Shown: one piece after another, positions 23,908 to 32,540 of the stretch | Layout of the letters: each line of letters opens with the position of its first letter | Position numbering within the stretch: position 1 is the stretch's first letter | DNA from: CAZDQL01 sp964507325 | GTDB lineage: Bacteria > Planctomycetota > UBA1135 > GCA-002686595 | Direction of reading: 5' to 3' | Length of the DNA: 33,826 nt | Assembly (NCBI GenBank): GCA_964507325.1 | Contig: CAZDQL010000071.1 | Location: 1 to 33,826, forward strand | Notes under the pieces: model-generated | What the model was told of the DNA's origin: nothing | Seen by the model: the letters and a program-made list of their open reading frames with translations, nothing else | Database searches by the model: none | Position numbers and translations under genes: made by a program

Positions 23908-25269
23908 GTGAGGCTGTCCCCCCTCCTGCTGCCGGTAGCCGCGTCAGGCGCGGCCCTGTGGCTGATGTTGCCCAGCGCGGATGCCTGGGTCGAAACGGGG
24001 TGGAGTCTGGGTCCCGAACAGCGGGACTTCCGCGTCTACAACAACTTCTCCGACCCGATCGCCAACGACAACCGGGAGCCTCACACCAGCTTCCCGGGGC
24101 ACACGGGAGCGGTGCTCGCCATTTGGAAGGGCTGCGTCGAGTGGGGCTCGGCTCCCCACGGGGACGGGGAGGGGGACCCCGACCAGCCGGGAGGGCTCGG
24201 TTCGGGGGAAGCCAACTTCGATCCCTCCTTCCAGGGACTGGCCCCGGGCTCGGGGGACATCGGCGACAACACCCTGTCGGAGCTGGCGGGCTGCAGCGGG
24301 GGGACCTACGCCTTCTGCGAGAGCTTCGTCGACGGGAGCGGGTGGCGCATCTGGTTCTACGAGTGCTGGCTCTGGGAGGACAGCGCCACCACCGACTGGC
24401 TGCCGGAGGTCGGCAAGTTCGACCTGCAGGGGATGGCAGCCCACGAGTATGGGCACGCCCTGGGTCTGGGCCACTCGGCCGATCCGAACGCGACGATGTA
24501 CGCCTCCACGTCCGACGCCAAGGGCTACCGGACGATCGAGAGGGACGACGTCGCCGGGGTGCAGGCGATCTACGGGACGCGGTCGCCGTGGAAGCCTCGC
24601 ATCGAGAAGGTGTCGATCAACGCCACGACCCTGACCATCTCCGGCGAGTTCTTCGCCCCCACGGGGAACGAGGTGTGGTTCACGCGCGGGAGCGGCACGG
24701 GGGATGGGACCCCGGTCATGGTGACCGACGTTCCCTCGGCCAACGGCGATCAGCTGATCGTAGGCGTGCCGCCGGAGGCGGGCCCGGGCGACATCTTGGT
24801 GCGCGTGGGGCCCGGCGGCGGAGAGCGCTTGAGCAATGCCTTCCCCTTCGACACCCGTCTGGCCTGCGACCCGATCGTGACGATCTGCGAGACCACCCCC
24901 AACTCGGTGGGTAGCGGCGCGCAGATACGCTTCAGCGGGTCCCAGAGCGTCTCCGCCAACTCCGCCACTCTGCTCGGCGGAGGACTGCCGCCGCACCAGT
25001 TCGGGTTGTTCTTCTACGGCCCGTCCACCACCCACATCCCCGTGGGCAACGGGATCCTGTGCGTGGGGGGCCATCTCTTCCGGCTCCCGGTGGTCCAGGC
25101 GGACTCGGGGGGCATGGTGGGCTATTCCCTGAACTTCGACTCCCTGCCCGGAGGGGGGGCGATCGGCTCGGGATCGCTGTTCTACTTCCAGCTGTGGTAC
25201 CGGGACCCCATCGCGGGTGGGGCGCAGTTCAATTTCAGCGACGCGATCGGGGTCCCCTTCTGCGACTAG
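23908..25269 (+). CDS. Secreted matrixin-like zinc metalloprotease with IPT/TIG-like and lineage C-terminal domains
   Basis: The 453-residue protein starts at the GTG at 23908, supported by GAGG nine bases upstream; a TTG at 23893 in the same frame overlaps that site and is less likely. Signal peptide about 1-26. The protease domain (about 30-215) has the zinc motif HEYGHALGLGH (179-189) and a Met-turn Met in ATMYAS (197), typical of matrixins. Residues about 220-315 look like an IPT/TIG beta domain. The last ~115 residues, with GNGILCVGG and YFQLWYRDP, form a Cys-containing beta domain that recurs in the secreted protein at 28302-29564. The protease is probably exported and active; whether it has a propeptide switch is not clear. 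It is cotranscribed with the small exported protein upstream. Confidence 0.92.
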   Translation: MRLSPLLLPVAASGAALWLMLPSADAWVETGWSLGPEQRDFRVYNNFSDPIANDNREPHTSFPGHTGAVLAIWKGCVEWGSAPHGDGEGDPDQPGGLGSGEANFDPSFQGLAPGSGDIGDNTLSELAGCSGGTYAFCESFVDGSGWRIWFYECWLWEDSATTDWLPEVGKFDLQGMAAHEYGHALGLGHSADPNATMYASTSDAKGYRTIERDDVAGVQAIYGTRSPWKPRIEKVSINATTLTISGEFFAPTGNEVWFTRGSGTGDGTPVMVTDVPSANGDQLIVGVPPEAGPGDILVRVGPGGGERLSNAFPFDTRLACDPIVTICETTPNSVGSGAQIRFSGSQSVSANSATLLGGGLPPHQFGLFFYGPSTTHIPVGNGILCVGGHLFRLPVVQADSGGMVGYSLNFDSLPGGGAIGSGSLFYFQLWYRDPIAGGAQFNFSDAIGVPFCD

Positions 25270-25411
25270 GCCGATCCGGCGCTGAGCGGGTACGGACCTT
25301 GTAGCAGGAAGCGCTCGCCGCCCTGTACAGTCTGAGAGCCCGGGTTCCACCGAGGTCCCGCGCCGGCCCTCCGTGCGCTTTCGCCCAGCGCACGTGCGAA
25401 TCCGATCTCCG

Positions 25412-28207
25412 ATGACCCGCGACCAAGCCCCGACCCCTCAGCCCCGCTGGCCAGATGCACCCCTCAGCCGCGGCCTGCGCTGGGGGCTCGCGGCGCTCCT
25501 GCTGCTCGTCGCGTGCGCCGTCTTCATCCCCGCCCTGGGGGGGCAGTTCCTCTACGACGACCACCGCCTGATCGAGCACAACCGCACGATCGTCTCCATG
25601 GGAGCGGCGCTGGGCGCCTTCTTCGAGCCCTTCTGGGCCTTCGACCCGGAGGCGGTCGTGACGAACGCCTTCTGGCGTCCGCTGACGACGATCGTCCTGG
25701 CCCTGGGGCGGACCCTGTTCGCATTCGAGCCGGCGGGCTACCACGCCCTGTCGATCCTGCTGCACGGACTGGCGACGCTGGTGGCCTGGCGCCTGGCGGG
25801 GCGGCTGCTCGGGAGCCCCGTGCTGGGCTTCCTGGTGGCGCTGCTCTTCGCCACGCACCCGGTGCACGTGGAGAGCGTGGCCTGGATCGCGGCGGTCAAC
25901 GACCCCCTCTACGGGCTCTTCGCCTTGCTGGCCCTCGACGCGCATCTGGCTTGGCGGGAGCGGGGCTCGCGCGGCGTGCCGTGGATGACCGGGGTCTGGT
26001 TCCTGCTGTCGCTCCTGGCCAAGGAGCAGGCGCTGGCGGTTCCGATCGTCGCCCTGGTCCTGGACCTGGTCGGGGGACGGCTGAGCGGCGAGTCGGAGGA
26101 CCCCTTCGCGGATCTCCTGCGGGCCTACGGCACCCTGATGGCGGCGGTGGCGCTGTACTACGTGGGCCGCGTGGTGGCCTTCGGCGATCCGCTGGCGGGT
26201 TTCGGGGAGGCCCAGGCTAAGTTCGACCTCGGGCTCCAACGGGCTCTGCAGTTCCGCGTCGAGATGCTGGGGGGCTTCCTGGAGAGGCTCTTCCTGCCCT
26301 TCGGCCACGAGTTCTTCCGCATGGTGCGGCCCGAGCTGCCCGAGAACCACGGGCCCTGGCAGAGGGCGGTGGGCTTCTCTGTGGCCTGGTTGGTGGGTGT
26401 GGGCCTGGCCATCGCGAGGCGTCGCAGGCGAGTCCTCGCGGCCCTATTGGTCGCGCCGGCCCTCTTGGTGCCCCTGATCGCCTACTACCAGGCGGCCGGC
26501 GCCTATCCGATCTCGGATCGCTACCTCTACGTCCCGGTCCTCTTCGCCGCCGTCGTGGTGGTGGCCCTCTGCAGGCGCTGGGTCCCGCGGCCGGTCCTCG
26601 TCAGCGGTGCGGTGCTGCTGGCTGCGTTGGGTGGGTGGCGCACGGCCGTCCACGCGCAGGTGTTCCAGGACGACGAGAGCTTCTACCGCGCGGCCGTGGC
26701 CGCCTCACCAGACAACGTCAGGGTGCGAGTGGCCCTCGGCCAAGAGCTACTCAAGCAGTACCACCGGACGCGGGAGAAGCTGCTCTTGGACGAGGCGCTC
26801 TTCCACTTCCTCTACTCCCTGACTTTGGGCAAGGACTACGGTGAGTACGCTCCGAAGCTTGGGGAGGACGAGCCCTTCATCAAGCGCGCCAAGGAGCTCG
26901 AGCTGATCATCAACGCCGTTCCGGAGTCGGAGCTCGAGTATGACCACACGGTCTTCGTCGACTTCCCCTCGCGGATGGACGCCAACATGGGGGTCGGTTG
27001 GTCCACTTTCTATCTGGGTCAACTGCCACCGGAGTACGACTTGGAGTGGCCGGAGCTCATCTTCCGCCAGATCCTGAAGCGCGTACCCGAGAGCGCAGAG
27101 GCCAAGGTGGGCTTGGGTGTGGTGCTCTTCGCGCGGGGGAACCGGGAGGGAGCGGAGCAGGAGTTGCGGGAGGCCCTGACGCTGAACCGCAACTACCCCG
27201 AGGCGTGGCACAATCTGGGTCTGGTCCTGGCCCGGCGCGAGGCCTGGGACGAGGCGCGCAGGTGCCACGAGCAGGCGCTCCTCTTCCGACCCGACCACCT
27301 GCCCGACCAGCTCCTCGCCGGGACCTGCGCCCTCGAGGCGGAGCGCTGGGAGATCGCCGCCAGCTGGTTCGACGCGGCGGAGCGCATGCACCCCGAGAGC
27401 GTCGAGCCCACCTATCACCGTGGCGTCATGTACGCGCGGCGCGGCGACCTGGCGAAGGCCGTCGAGTATTTCGATCAGGTGCTCGCGCAAGAGCCGAACC
27501 ACGCCGCGTCGCACCTGAACAGGGGCACCGCGCTGCTGGGGATGCAGGACATCCAGGGGGCGATACGCTCCTACAGGCGCGCTTGCGAGTTGACCCCCGA
27601 GAACTTCGAGGCGCACTACGCGCTGACGAGCCTCCTGCTCGCCAACCCGGAGGCGGCGGAGGACGCCGTGCCCTACCTCCAGCGCACCTACGAGCTCTCG
27701 CCGCCGGATGCGCGGCGGCAGATACTGCACGTGACGCTCAAGGAGCTGATCCGCACCGACATGGCGCGGGTCATGGCGATGGCGCGCCTCGCGGAGCGGC
27801 GCGGCGACTACATCCACGCCCTGGACTGGGTCGATCTCGCGCTGGCCGACGAGGCCTCTTGGACCGACCCGCAGATCCGAGCTGGTCGCGTGTTGGCGCT
27901 GAGCTACCAGCGCGGGAAGCTCCTGAGCGCCCTGCAGCGCTTCTCGGAGGCCTTGACCTCCATCCAGCGCACCCTGGCGATCGACCCGGACCATTTCGGC
28001 GCCAACCACGACGCGGCGCTGCTCTTGGCCGGCCCCCTCGAGCAGCCCGCCCTCGCCAAGGAACACGCCACCAGGGCACTCGAGGCCTGGGAGCGGATCT
28101 CGGAGAGCCTCGACCCGATGGTCCGCAACGCCATGCGGCGGCAACTGCAGTCGATCGCCGATTGGCAGCCCCCGATGGGACCGCCCCTGGAAGAGGACGG
28201 GAAGTAG
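25412..28207 (+). CDS. TMTC-like GT-C glycosyltransferase with TPR repeats
   Basis: The protein has 931 residues from the ATG at 25412; a GTG at 25373 would add 13. Residues 22-400 contain about ten hydrophobic helices. The first outer loop begins with LYDDHRLIEHN, and the acidic pair (residues 49-50) corresponds to the catalytic Asp motif of GT-C enzymes. A late ISDRYLYVP segment is typical of the TMTC/PMT-like group. From about 560 to 900 there are some eight TPR repeats (for example AWHNLGLVLARREAWDEARR). Such proteins transfer a sugar from a polyprenyl-phosphate donor to proteins on the outer side of the membrane. The GT2 enzyme at 18359-19303 could make that donor. The gene stands alone; the 142-base gap upstream shows only a possible TACAGT box. 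Confidence 0.85.
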   Translation: MTRDQAPTPQPRWPDAPLSRGLRWGLAALLLLVACAVFIPALGGQFLYDDHRLIEHNRTIVSMGAALGAFFEPFWAFDPEAVVTNAFWRPLTTIVLALGRTLFAFEPAGYHALSILLHGLATLVAWRLAGRLLGSPVLGFLVALLFATHPVHVESVAWIAAVNDPLYGLFALLALDAHLAWRERGSRGVPWMTGVWFLLSLLAKEQALAVPIVALVLDLVGGRLSGESEDPFADLLRAYGTLMAAVALYYVGRVVAFGDPLAGFGEAQAKFDLGLQRALQFRVEMLGGFLERLFLPFGHEFFRMVRPELPENHGPWQRAVGFSVAWLVGVGLAIARRRRRVLAALLVAPALLVPLIAYYQAAGAYPISDRYLYVPVLFAAVVVVALCRRWVPRPVLVSGAVLLAALGGWRTAVHAQVFQDDESFYRAAVAASPDNVRVRVALGQELLKQYHRTREKLLLDEALFHFLYSLTLGKDYGEYAPKLGEDEPFIKRAKELELIINAVPESELEYDHTVFVDFPSRMDANMGVGWSTFYLGQLPPEYDLEWPELIFRQILKRVPESAEAKVGLGVVLFARGNREGAEQELREALTLNRNYPEAWHNLGLVLARREAWDEARRCHEQALLFRPDHLPDQLLAGTCALEAERWEIAASWFDAAERMHPESVEPTYHRGVMYARRGDLAKAVEYFDQVLAQEPNHAASHLNRGTALLGMQDIQGAIRSYRRACELTPENFEAHYALTSLLLANPEAAEDAVPYLQRTYELSPPDARRQILHVTLKELIRTDMARVMAMARLAERRGDYIHALDWVDLALADEASWTDPQIRAGRVLALSYQRGKLLSALQRFSEALTSIQRTLAIDPDHFGANHDAALLLAGPLEQPALAKEHATRALEAWERISESLDPMVRNAMRRQLQSIADWQPPMGPPLEEDGK

Positions 28208-28301
28208 CGCACGACGGGTCGGGATTTCCTCCGGTATCCGATCTCGGAGCGATCTGTTTCAATGGGTCCGTTCGTCTCACTGCTCCCTTCGAGGAATCGG
28301 A

Positions 28302-29564
28302 ATGAGAATCGCTCTCCTCTCGCCGTTCGCTGCCGTGGTGCTCGCCGGGGCGGCTCTGGCCCAAGGTGCCGACGACTGCTCGAACGCACAGGTCATCACC
28401 GGAGTCGGCCCGCACGCCTTCGACAACACCAACGCCACGCTGGACGGACCCGCCGACTGCTCGGGCCAGCCCGTTCGCAAGGACGTCTGGTTCAAATGGA
28501 CCGCACCCCAGTCGGGCGGCTACATCTTCAGCACCTGCGGGACCTCCTCCATGCCGATGCGCGTCGGGGTCTACGACGACCAGGCCTGCCCCGTCAGCCT
28601 ACCTCCCGTCGCTTGCGCGACGAGCGGCTGCGGCGACATCAACGGCGCGCGCCTGCCCTTCCCCACCGTGGGTGGTCAGACCTACCTCCTGCGGGTGGGG
28701 TCGAAGCAGGTCGGCGTCGGGGGATCGGGCACCTTCGTGCTCGAGTTCGACGACTGCTACATCATGCCGGACGACTCCTTCGAGGAGAACGACGAGTGCG
28801 CCGCGGCGGTGGGGATGGACAACGGATCCTACCCGGCCCTGAAGGTCGCCAAGGCGGATCCCGATTGGTACCTCCTGGACGTGGCGGCCGGCTCCACCGT
28901 CACCTGCGACGTGTTCTTCCAGCACTTCGACGGGGACCTCGACCTGTACCTCTTCGACGGCTGCAGTACCACCCAGCTGGACTCCAGCACCACGACCAAC
29001 AACACCGAGCACGTGGAATGGCTCAACGACAGCGGCGCGTGTCGGCGCGTAGCGCTGAAGGTAGAGCACTTCATCGGCGACGATTGGGGAGAGTGCAACA
29101 ACTACGACCTGACGATCGCCGGCGCCGACACCTTCGGATCCTGTGCTGACTGCGAGACGGTCTTCTGCGACGCCAACCCGAACCAGGAGGGCAACCTGGG
29201 GATCTCGACCTGCTCCTTGGCGGGCCTCCCGATCCTCGAGATGACCGGCTCGACCAACGGGCTCTTCGCCTACCACCTGGTGGGTGCCGGCAGCGGGGTC
29301 ATCACCGATCCCCCGGGGGCGATCGGCGACCTCTGCCTGGGAGGAGCCCAGATCGGGCGCTACGTCGCGGACGTGGGTGCCGTGGTCAACGGTGACTTCT
29401 CCACCGACCTGATCGGAGGCAACACCGGCGGCGGAGTCGGCAACCTGCCGAACCCGCCTGGCGGCATCCTCACCGCGGGGCAGACCTGGAATTTCCAGAC
29501 CTGGGTGCGCGTGCCGAGCAGCAGCCGCTTCAGCCCGGCGCTGAGCGTGACCTTCACTCCCTGA
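28302..29564 (+). CDS. Secreted protein with two PPC-like domains and a shared C-terminal domain
   Basis: The 420-residue protein has a signal peptide at 1-20 (ending ALA-Q). Residues about 24-150 and 155-275 look like two beta-sandwich domains of the bacterial pre-peptidase C-terminal (PPC) type: KDVWFKWTAPQSGGYIFSTC in the first, and DWYLLDVAAGSTVTCDVFF with DGDLDLYLFD in the second. Many paired Cys suggest disulfides. The C-terminal ~125 residues (GDLCLGG..., then TWNFQTWVRVP) correspond to the end domain of the matrixin-like protein at 23908-25269. No catalytic motif is seen, so a binding or structural role is likely. The ATG at 28302 is preceded by GAGG seven bases upstream. Its 3' end overlaps the convergent pyrK by 11 bases. 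Confidence 0.85.
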   Translation: MRIALLSPFAAVVLAGAALAQGADDCSNAQVITGVGPHAFDNTNATLDGPADCSGQPVRKDVWFKWTAPQSGGYIFSTCGTSSMPMRVGVYDDQACPVSLPPVACATSGCGDINGARLPFPTVGGQTYLLRVGSKQVGVGGSGTFVLEFDDCYIMPDDSFEENDECAAAVGMDNGSYPALKVAKADPDWYLLDVAAGSTVTCDVFFQHFDGDLDLYLFDGCSTTQLDSSTTTNNTEHVEWLNDSGACRRVALKVEHFIGDDWGECNNYDLTIAGADTFGSCADCETVFCDANPNQEGNLGISTCSLAGLPILEMTGSTNGLFAYHLVGAGSGVITDPPGAIGDLCLGGAQIGRYVADVGAVVNGDFSTDLIGGNTGGGVGNLPNPPGGILTAGQTWNFQTWVRVPSSSRFSPALSVTFTP

Positions 29565-30372
29565 TCGCGTCGCAGCGGAAGATCGGCCCGTCGACGCAGC
29601 ACTTGGCCACCGGCCACTCCCCCAGCGGGCCGTCGGGGTCCGTCTCGACGATGCAGCCGTTGCAGATGCCGACGCCGCAGCCCATCATCCGCTCCAGGGA
29701 GAGCCAGCACTCCAGGCCCCGTTCGCGGGCCAAGCGGGTGAGGGCGCGCAGCATCGGGTCGGGCCCGCAGCCCAGGATGCGCACGGAGGGGGGCAGCTCG
29801 CCCTCGTGCCACTGATGCTCGAGGCAGTCGAGCACCGTGCCCTCGAAGCCGATGCTGCCGTCGTCGGTGGCGGCCAGGACGCGCAGGTCGAGGTCGACGA
29901 AGCGCTCGAGGTCGTAGAGCTGGCCGGCTTCACGCCCACCCAGGATCAGGGTCGCCTCGGCTCGCGCCCTACGCGCCTCCTCGGCGGCCATGAAGTGGGG
30001 CGCCACCCCCACGCCACCCCCGATCATCACCCAGGGGGGCCCCTCGGCGTCGATCTCCGGCCAGCCGCGCCCCAGGGGGCCCAGGGTGAAGAGGGGCTCG
30101 CCGGGACGGCTCTGCGCCAGGGCCCGGGTGCCGGGCCCCACGACCTTGATCAGGAACTCCAGCTCCTCCCCCCGCTGGCGGTAGATGGAGAAGGGGCGCG
30201 GTATCGCGGGTGACAGATCGTCGTCGCGCCGCAGCATGAAGAAGCGACCGGCGCGCAGTGGCGCGATCTCGATCGACGGTCGGACGCGGATCACGACCCC
30301 GTCGTCGCCGGTGGGCCGTACCGAGATCAGCTCCGACCGGCAGACTCGGGCATCGGGAGGGGGAGCGGCCAT
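29554..30372 (-). CDS. pyrK: Dihydroorotate dehydrogenase electron transfer subunit PyrK
   Basis: The 272-residue iron-sulfur flavoprotein passes electrons from dihydroorotate dehydrogenase (PyrD type B) to NAD+ in pyrimidine synthesis. It has the FAD motif RPFSIY (59-64), the nucleotide-binding GGGVGVAP (118-125), the LGCGP segment near 200, and the 2Fe-2S cluster in CGVGICNGC plus CVDGP (Cys 232, 237, 240, 259). The open frame extends to 30936, but that part is antisense to the ABC-F gene; I choose the ATG at 30372, which fits the family length and has a TACCTT box 15 bases upstream. No pyrD is in the window, so the partner is encoded elsewhere. It diverges from the ABC-F gene across a 79-base gap. 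Confidence 0.93.
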   Translation of the reverse strand: MAAPPPDARVCRSELISVRPTGDDGVVIRVRPSIEIAPLRAGRFFMLRRDDDLSPAIPRPFSIYRQRGEELEFLIKVVGPGTRALAQSRPGEPLFTLGPLGRGWPEIDAEGPPWVMIGGGVGVAPHFMAAEEARRARAEATLILGGREAGQLYDLERFVDLDLRVLAATDDGSIGFEGTVLDCLEHQWHEGELPPSVRILGCGPDPMLRALTRLARERGLECWLSLERMMGCGVGICNGCIVETDPDGPLGEWPVAKCCVDGPIFRCDAIRE

Positions 30373-30387
30373 CGTTGGGGGAGGTCG

Positions 30388-30393
30388 AAGGTA
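30388..30393 (-). promoter_or_regulatory. Possible -10 box (TACCTT) for pyrK
   Basis: TACCTT on the minus strand lies 15 bases before the pyrK ATG; CTGGAC 18 bases further upstream is a weak -35 candidate. The spacing implies a very short leader. Confidence 0.35.
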
Positions 30394-30437
30394 GTGCCGG
30401 TCGGCGGAGGAGTCCAGCGCGGCGGCCACGGGCCCGT

Positions 30438-30443
30438 TACCAT
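30438..30443 (+). promoter_or_regulatory. Possible -10 box (TACCAT) for the ABC-F gene
   Basis: TACCAT ends eight bases before the ATG at 30452, with a C-rich spacer and no Shine-Dalgarno sequence. The transcript would be leaderless or nearly so. No clear -35 is seen. Confidence 0.4.
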
Positions 30444-30451
30444 CCCCGCCC

Positions 30452-32359
30452 ATGTCGCTCCTGGTCCTCGAGAACCTGAAGAAGCACTTCGGGACCCAGG
30501 AGGTCCTGAAGGGGGCCTCGCTGGCGATCGATTCCGGCAGCAAGGTGGGCATCGTCGGGCGCAACGGCGGCGGCAAGACGACCCTCTTCCGCATGATCAC
30601 GGGGGAGGAGCACCCCGACTGGGGCGAGGTGCGGCTGCGCAAGAAGGCCCGCCTGGGATTCGTGGCGCAGCGGCCGGTCTTCGAGGCGGGGCTCTCGGTG
30701 CGCGAGCACGTCGACCAGGGGCTCGCGGAGGCCAAGCAGCTCTTGGCTCGCGTGGAGGCGGTCGGAGTGAAGATGGGCGCGGCGGACGGGGTCGAGCTCG
30801 AGCGGCTGATGCGCGAGCACGACCTGCTCACGGCGCGGGTCGAGGAGCTGGGCGGCTGGGAGACGGAGCGGACGGTGGCCACGGTGCTCTCCGGCATCGG
30901 TCTGGCGCGCAGCCTCTGGGAGCGCGAGGCGCGCACCCTGTCGGGCGGCGAGCAGAACCGGGTGGCGATGGCGCGCGCCCTGGTGGGCGGTCACGACCTC
31001 CTCCTGCTCGACGAGCCGACCAACCACCTCGATCTGGAGGGGATCGAGTGGCTCGAGCGCTACCTGAAGGAGCACCGCGGCGCCGTCCTGATCATCAGCC
31101 ACGACCGGCGTCTGCTCGAGAACTCGGTGGAGCGCATCCTCGAGCTCGAGTTCGGCCGCCTGGAGAGCTACCCGGGCAACTACTCGCGCTTCCTGGCGAT
31201 CAAGCAGGAGCGCTACCAGGACGCCCGGCGCCGCTACGAGCAGCAGCGGGATTTCGTGCGCAAGGAGGAGGGCTTCATCAAGAAGCACATGGGCAGCCAG
31301 CGCACCGCCGAGGCCAAGGGGCGCCTAAAGAAGCTGCGCCACATCGAGCGGCTCGAGCGGCCGCACCACGACGTGCGCCGCCCGGCGATCCGCCCCCCCG
31401 AGGCGGCGCGCGGCGGCGAGAAGGTGCTCGAGACGGAGGGGCTGATCGGCGGCTACGGCGAGCGCGTGCTCTTCGAGGAGGTCGAGCTGCGCATCGGCCG
31501 CGGGCAGCGCATCGGCATCGTCGGCCCCAACGGCGCGGGTAAATCCACCCTGCTGCGCATCCTCGCCGGGCGCCAGGAGCCGCTGGCGGGTCGCGTGCAG
31601 CGCGGCCACGCCGCCCTGTGCGGCTTCCACGACCAGGACACGACTCGACTGCGCGAGGACGGCACGGTGCGCACGGAGCTCCTGCGGCGTCACCCGTCGC
31701 TCACCGATCGGGAGCTGCGCGGACACCTGGCGCGCTTCCTCTTCCGGGGGGAGGACATCGAGAAGGAGGTCCCGGCCCTCTCCGGCGGTGAGCGCGCGCG
31801 GCTGTGCCTGGCGATCCTGGTCCTGGAGAAGACCTCCTGGCTGGCGCTCGACGAGCCCACCAACCACCTGGACCTGGCCAGCCGCACGGCCCTGGAGGAG
31901 ATGCTCTCGGAGTACCAGGGCGCCCTGCTCGCGATCAGCCACGACCGCGAGTTCCTCGACGGGCTCTGCAATCACGTGATCGAGGTGGGCCAAGGGGTGG
32001 TGCGCGAGCACCGCGGCAACTACAGCTCCTGGCGGCAGGCCAGGGAGGAGGAGCTGGTGGCGGCCGGTCAGGAACGCGCCCGCCTGGCGGCGGAGGAGAA
32101 GAAGGCCGCCCGGGCCGCCGCCGCACAGGCCCCCCCCAGAAAGCGCGGCGGCGGCGGCCGGATCCGCAACCGCTACAAGTTCGAGAAGCTCGAGGCGCGC
32201 ATCATCGCGCTCGAGGAGGAGCTCGAGGGGCTCAACGCCTCCCTGGCCACCGCGGAGGTGTACACCGACTCCGCCAAGCTGCGCGACGTGCAGTACCGCA
32301 TCGCCGAGGTGGAGCGGGAGCTGGAGGTGGCCAACGAGGAGTGGGCCAACTGGGAGTGA
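30452..32359 (+). CDS. ABC-F family ATPase, Uup-like
   Basis: The 635-residue soluble protein has two nucleotide-binding domains: Walker A GRNGGGKT (36-43) and GPNGAGKS (358-365), signature LSGGE at 163-167 and 443-447, and DEPTNHLDL after each. Between them is the linker that contacts the ribosome in this family (about 240-320, charged helices with KEEGFIKKHMGSQRTAEAKG). A C-terminal coiled coil (about 530-635, with an Ala/Lys-rich piece and ALEEELEGLNASL) is the mark of the Uup subgroup. ABC-F proteins act on stalled ribosomes or DNA/RNA structures and are not transporters. It diverges from pyrK. A short open frame starts just after its stop (32364). Family certain; Uup assignment likely because of the coiled-coil tail. 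Confidence 0.93.
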   Translation: MSLLVLENLKKHFGTQEVLKGASLAIDSGSKVGIVGRNGGGKTTLFRMITGEEHPDWGEVRLRKKARLGFVAQRPVFEAGLSVREHVDQGLAEAKQLLARVEAVGVKMGAADGVELERLMREHDLLTARVEELGGWETERTVATVLSGIGLARSLWEREARTLSGGEQNRVAMARALVGGHDLLLLDEPTNHLDLEGIEWLERYLKEHRGAVLIISHDRRLLENSVERILELEFGRLESYPGNYSRFLAIKQERYQDARRRYEQQRDFVRKEEGFIKKHMGSQRTAEAKGRLKKLRHIERLERPHHDVRRPAIRPPEAARGGEKVLETEGLIGGYGERVLFEEVELRIGRGQRIGIVGPNGAGKSTLLRILAGRQEPLAGRVQRGHAALCGFHDQDTTRLREDGTVRTELLRRHPSLTDRELRGHLARFLFRGEDIEKEVPALSGGERARLCLAILVLEKTSWLALDEPTNHLDLASRTALEEMLSEYQGALLAISHDREFLDGLCNHVIEVGQGVVREHRGNYSSWRQAREEELVAAGQERARLAAEEKKAARAAAAQAPPRKRGGGGRIRNRYKFEKLEARIIALEEELEGLNASLATAEVYTDSAKLRDVQYRIAEVERELEVANEEWANWE

Positions 32360-32363
32360 GGGA

Positions 32364-32540
32364 TTGGCCATCGACGATCCAGTCGCCGCTCGAGAGCTGG
32401 CGGACGGTTTCGTCCATCTCGACTGGCTGTCCCGCTCGCTGGGATCTGTGCGGGGGCCGCCGGGCAACCGGCGTCCCTACCGCGACCACCTGATCCCTAC
32501 GGTCCCTCTTCGTTGCTTCTGTTCCCGAGCTTCCTTCTGA
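32364..32540 (+). CDS. Possible small or truncated gene, 58 residues
   Basis: A TTG at 32364 follows GGGAG (32352-32356) by seven bases, directly after the ABC-F stop, and opens a frame to a TGA at 32538-32540. The first ~45 residues look protein-like and high-GC (AIDDPVARELADGFVHLDWL, then a PPGNRRPYRDHL piece). The last dozen change character (LRCFCSRASF) where the lower-GC ankyrin block begins, and the end overlaps the ankyrin gene antisense. This suggests a coupled gene whose 3' part was lost at the block boundary. I do not recognise it. It could also be chance. Confidence 0.3.
   Translation: MAIDDPVAARELADGFVHLDWLSRSLGSVRGPPGNRRPYRDHLIPTVPLRCFCSRASF
32458..32473. terminator. Short GC-rich hairpin between the ABC-F and ankyrin genes
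   Basis: CGCCGG-GCAA-CCGGCG is a perfect six-pair stem with a GNRA-type tetraloop, placed between two convergent genes. There is no T-tract on either side, so terminator function is uncertain. Confidence 0.3.

Noticed and set aside
30373..30936. N-terminal extension of pyrK to 30936
   Set aside because: It would lie antisense inside the ABC-F gene, is Ser/Arg-rich, and would make PyrK far too long; the ATG at 30372 fits the family.
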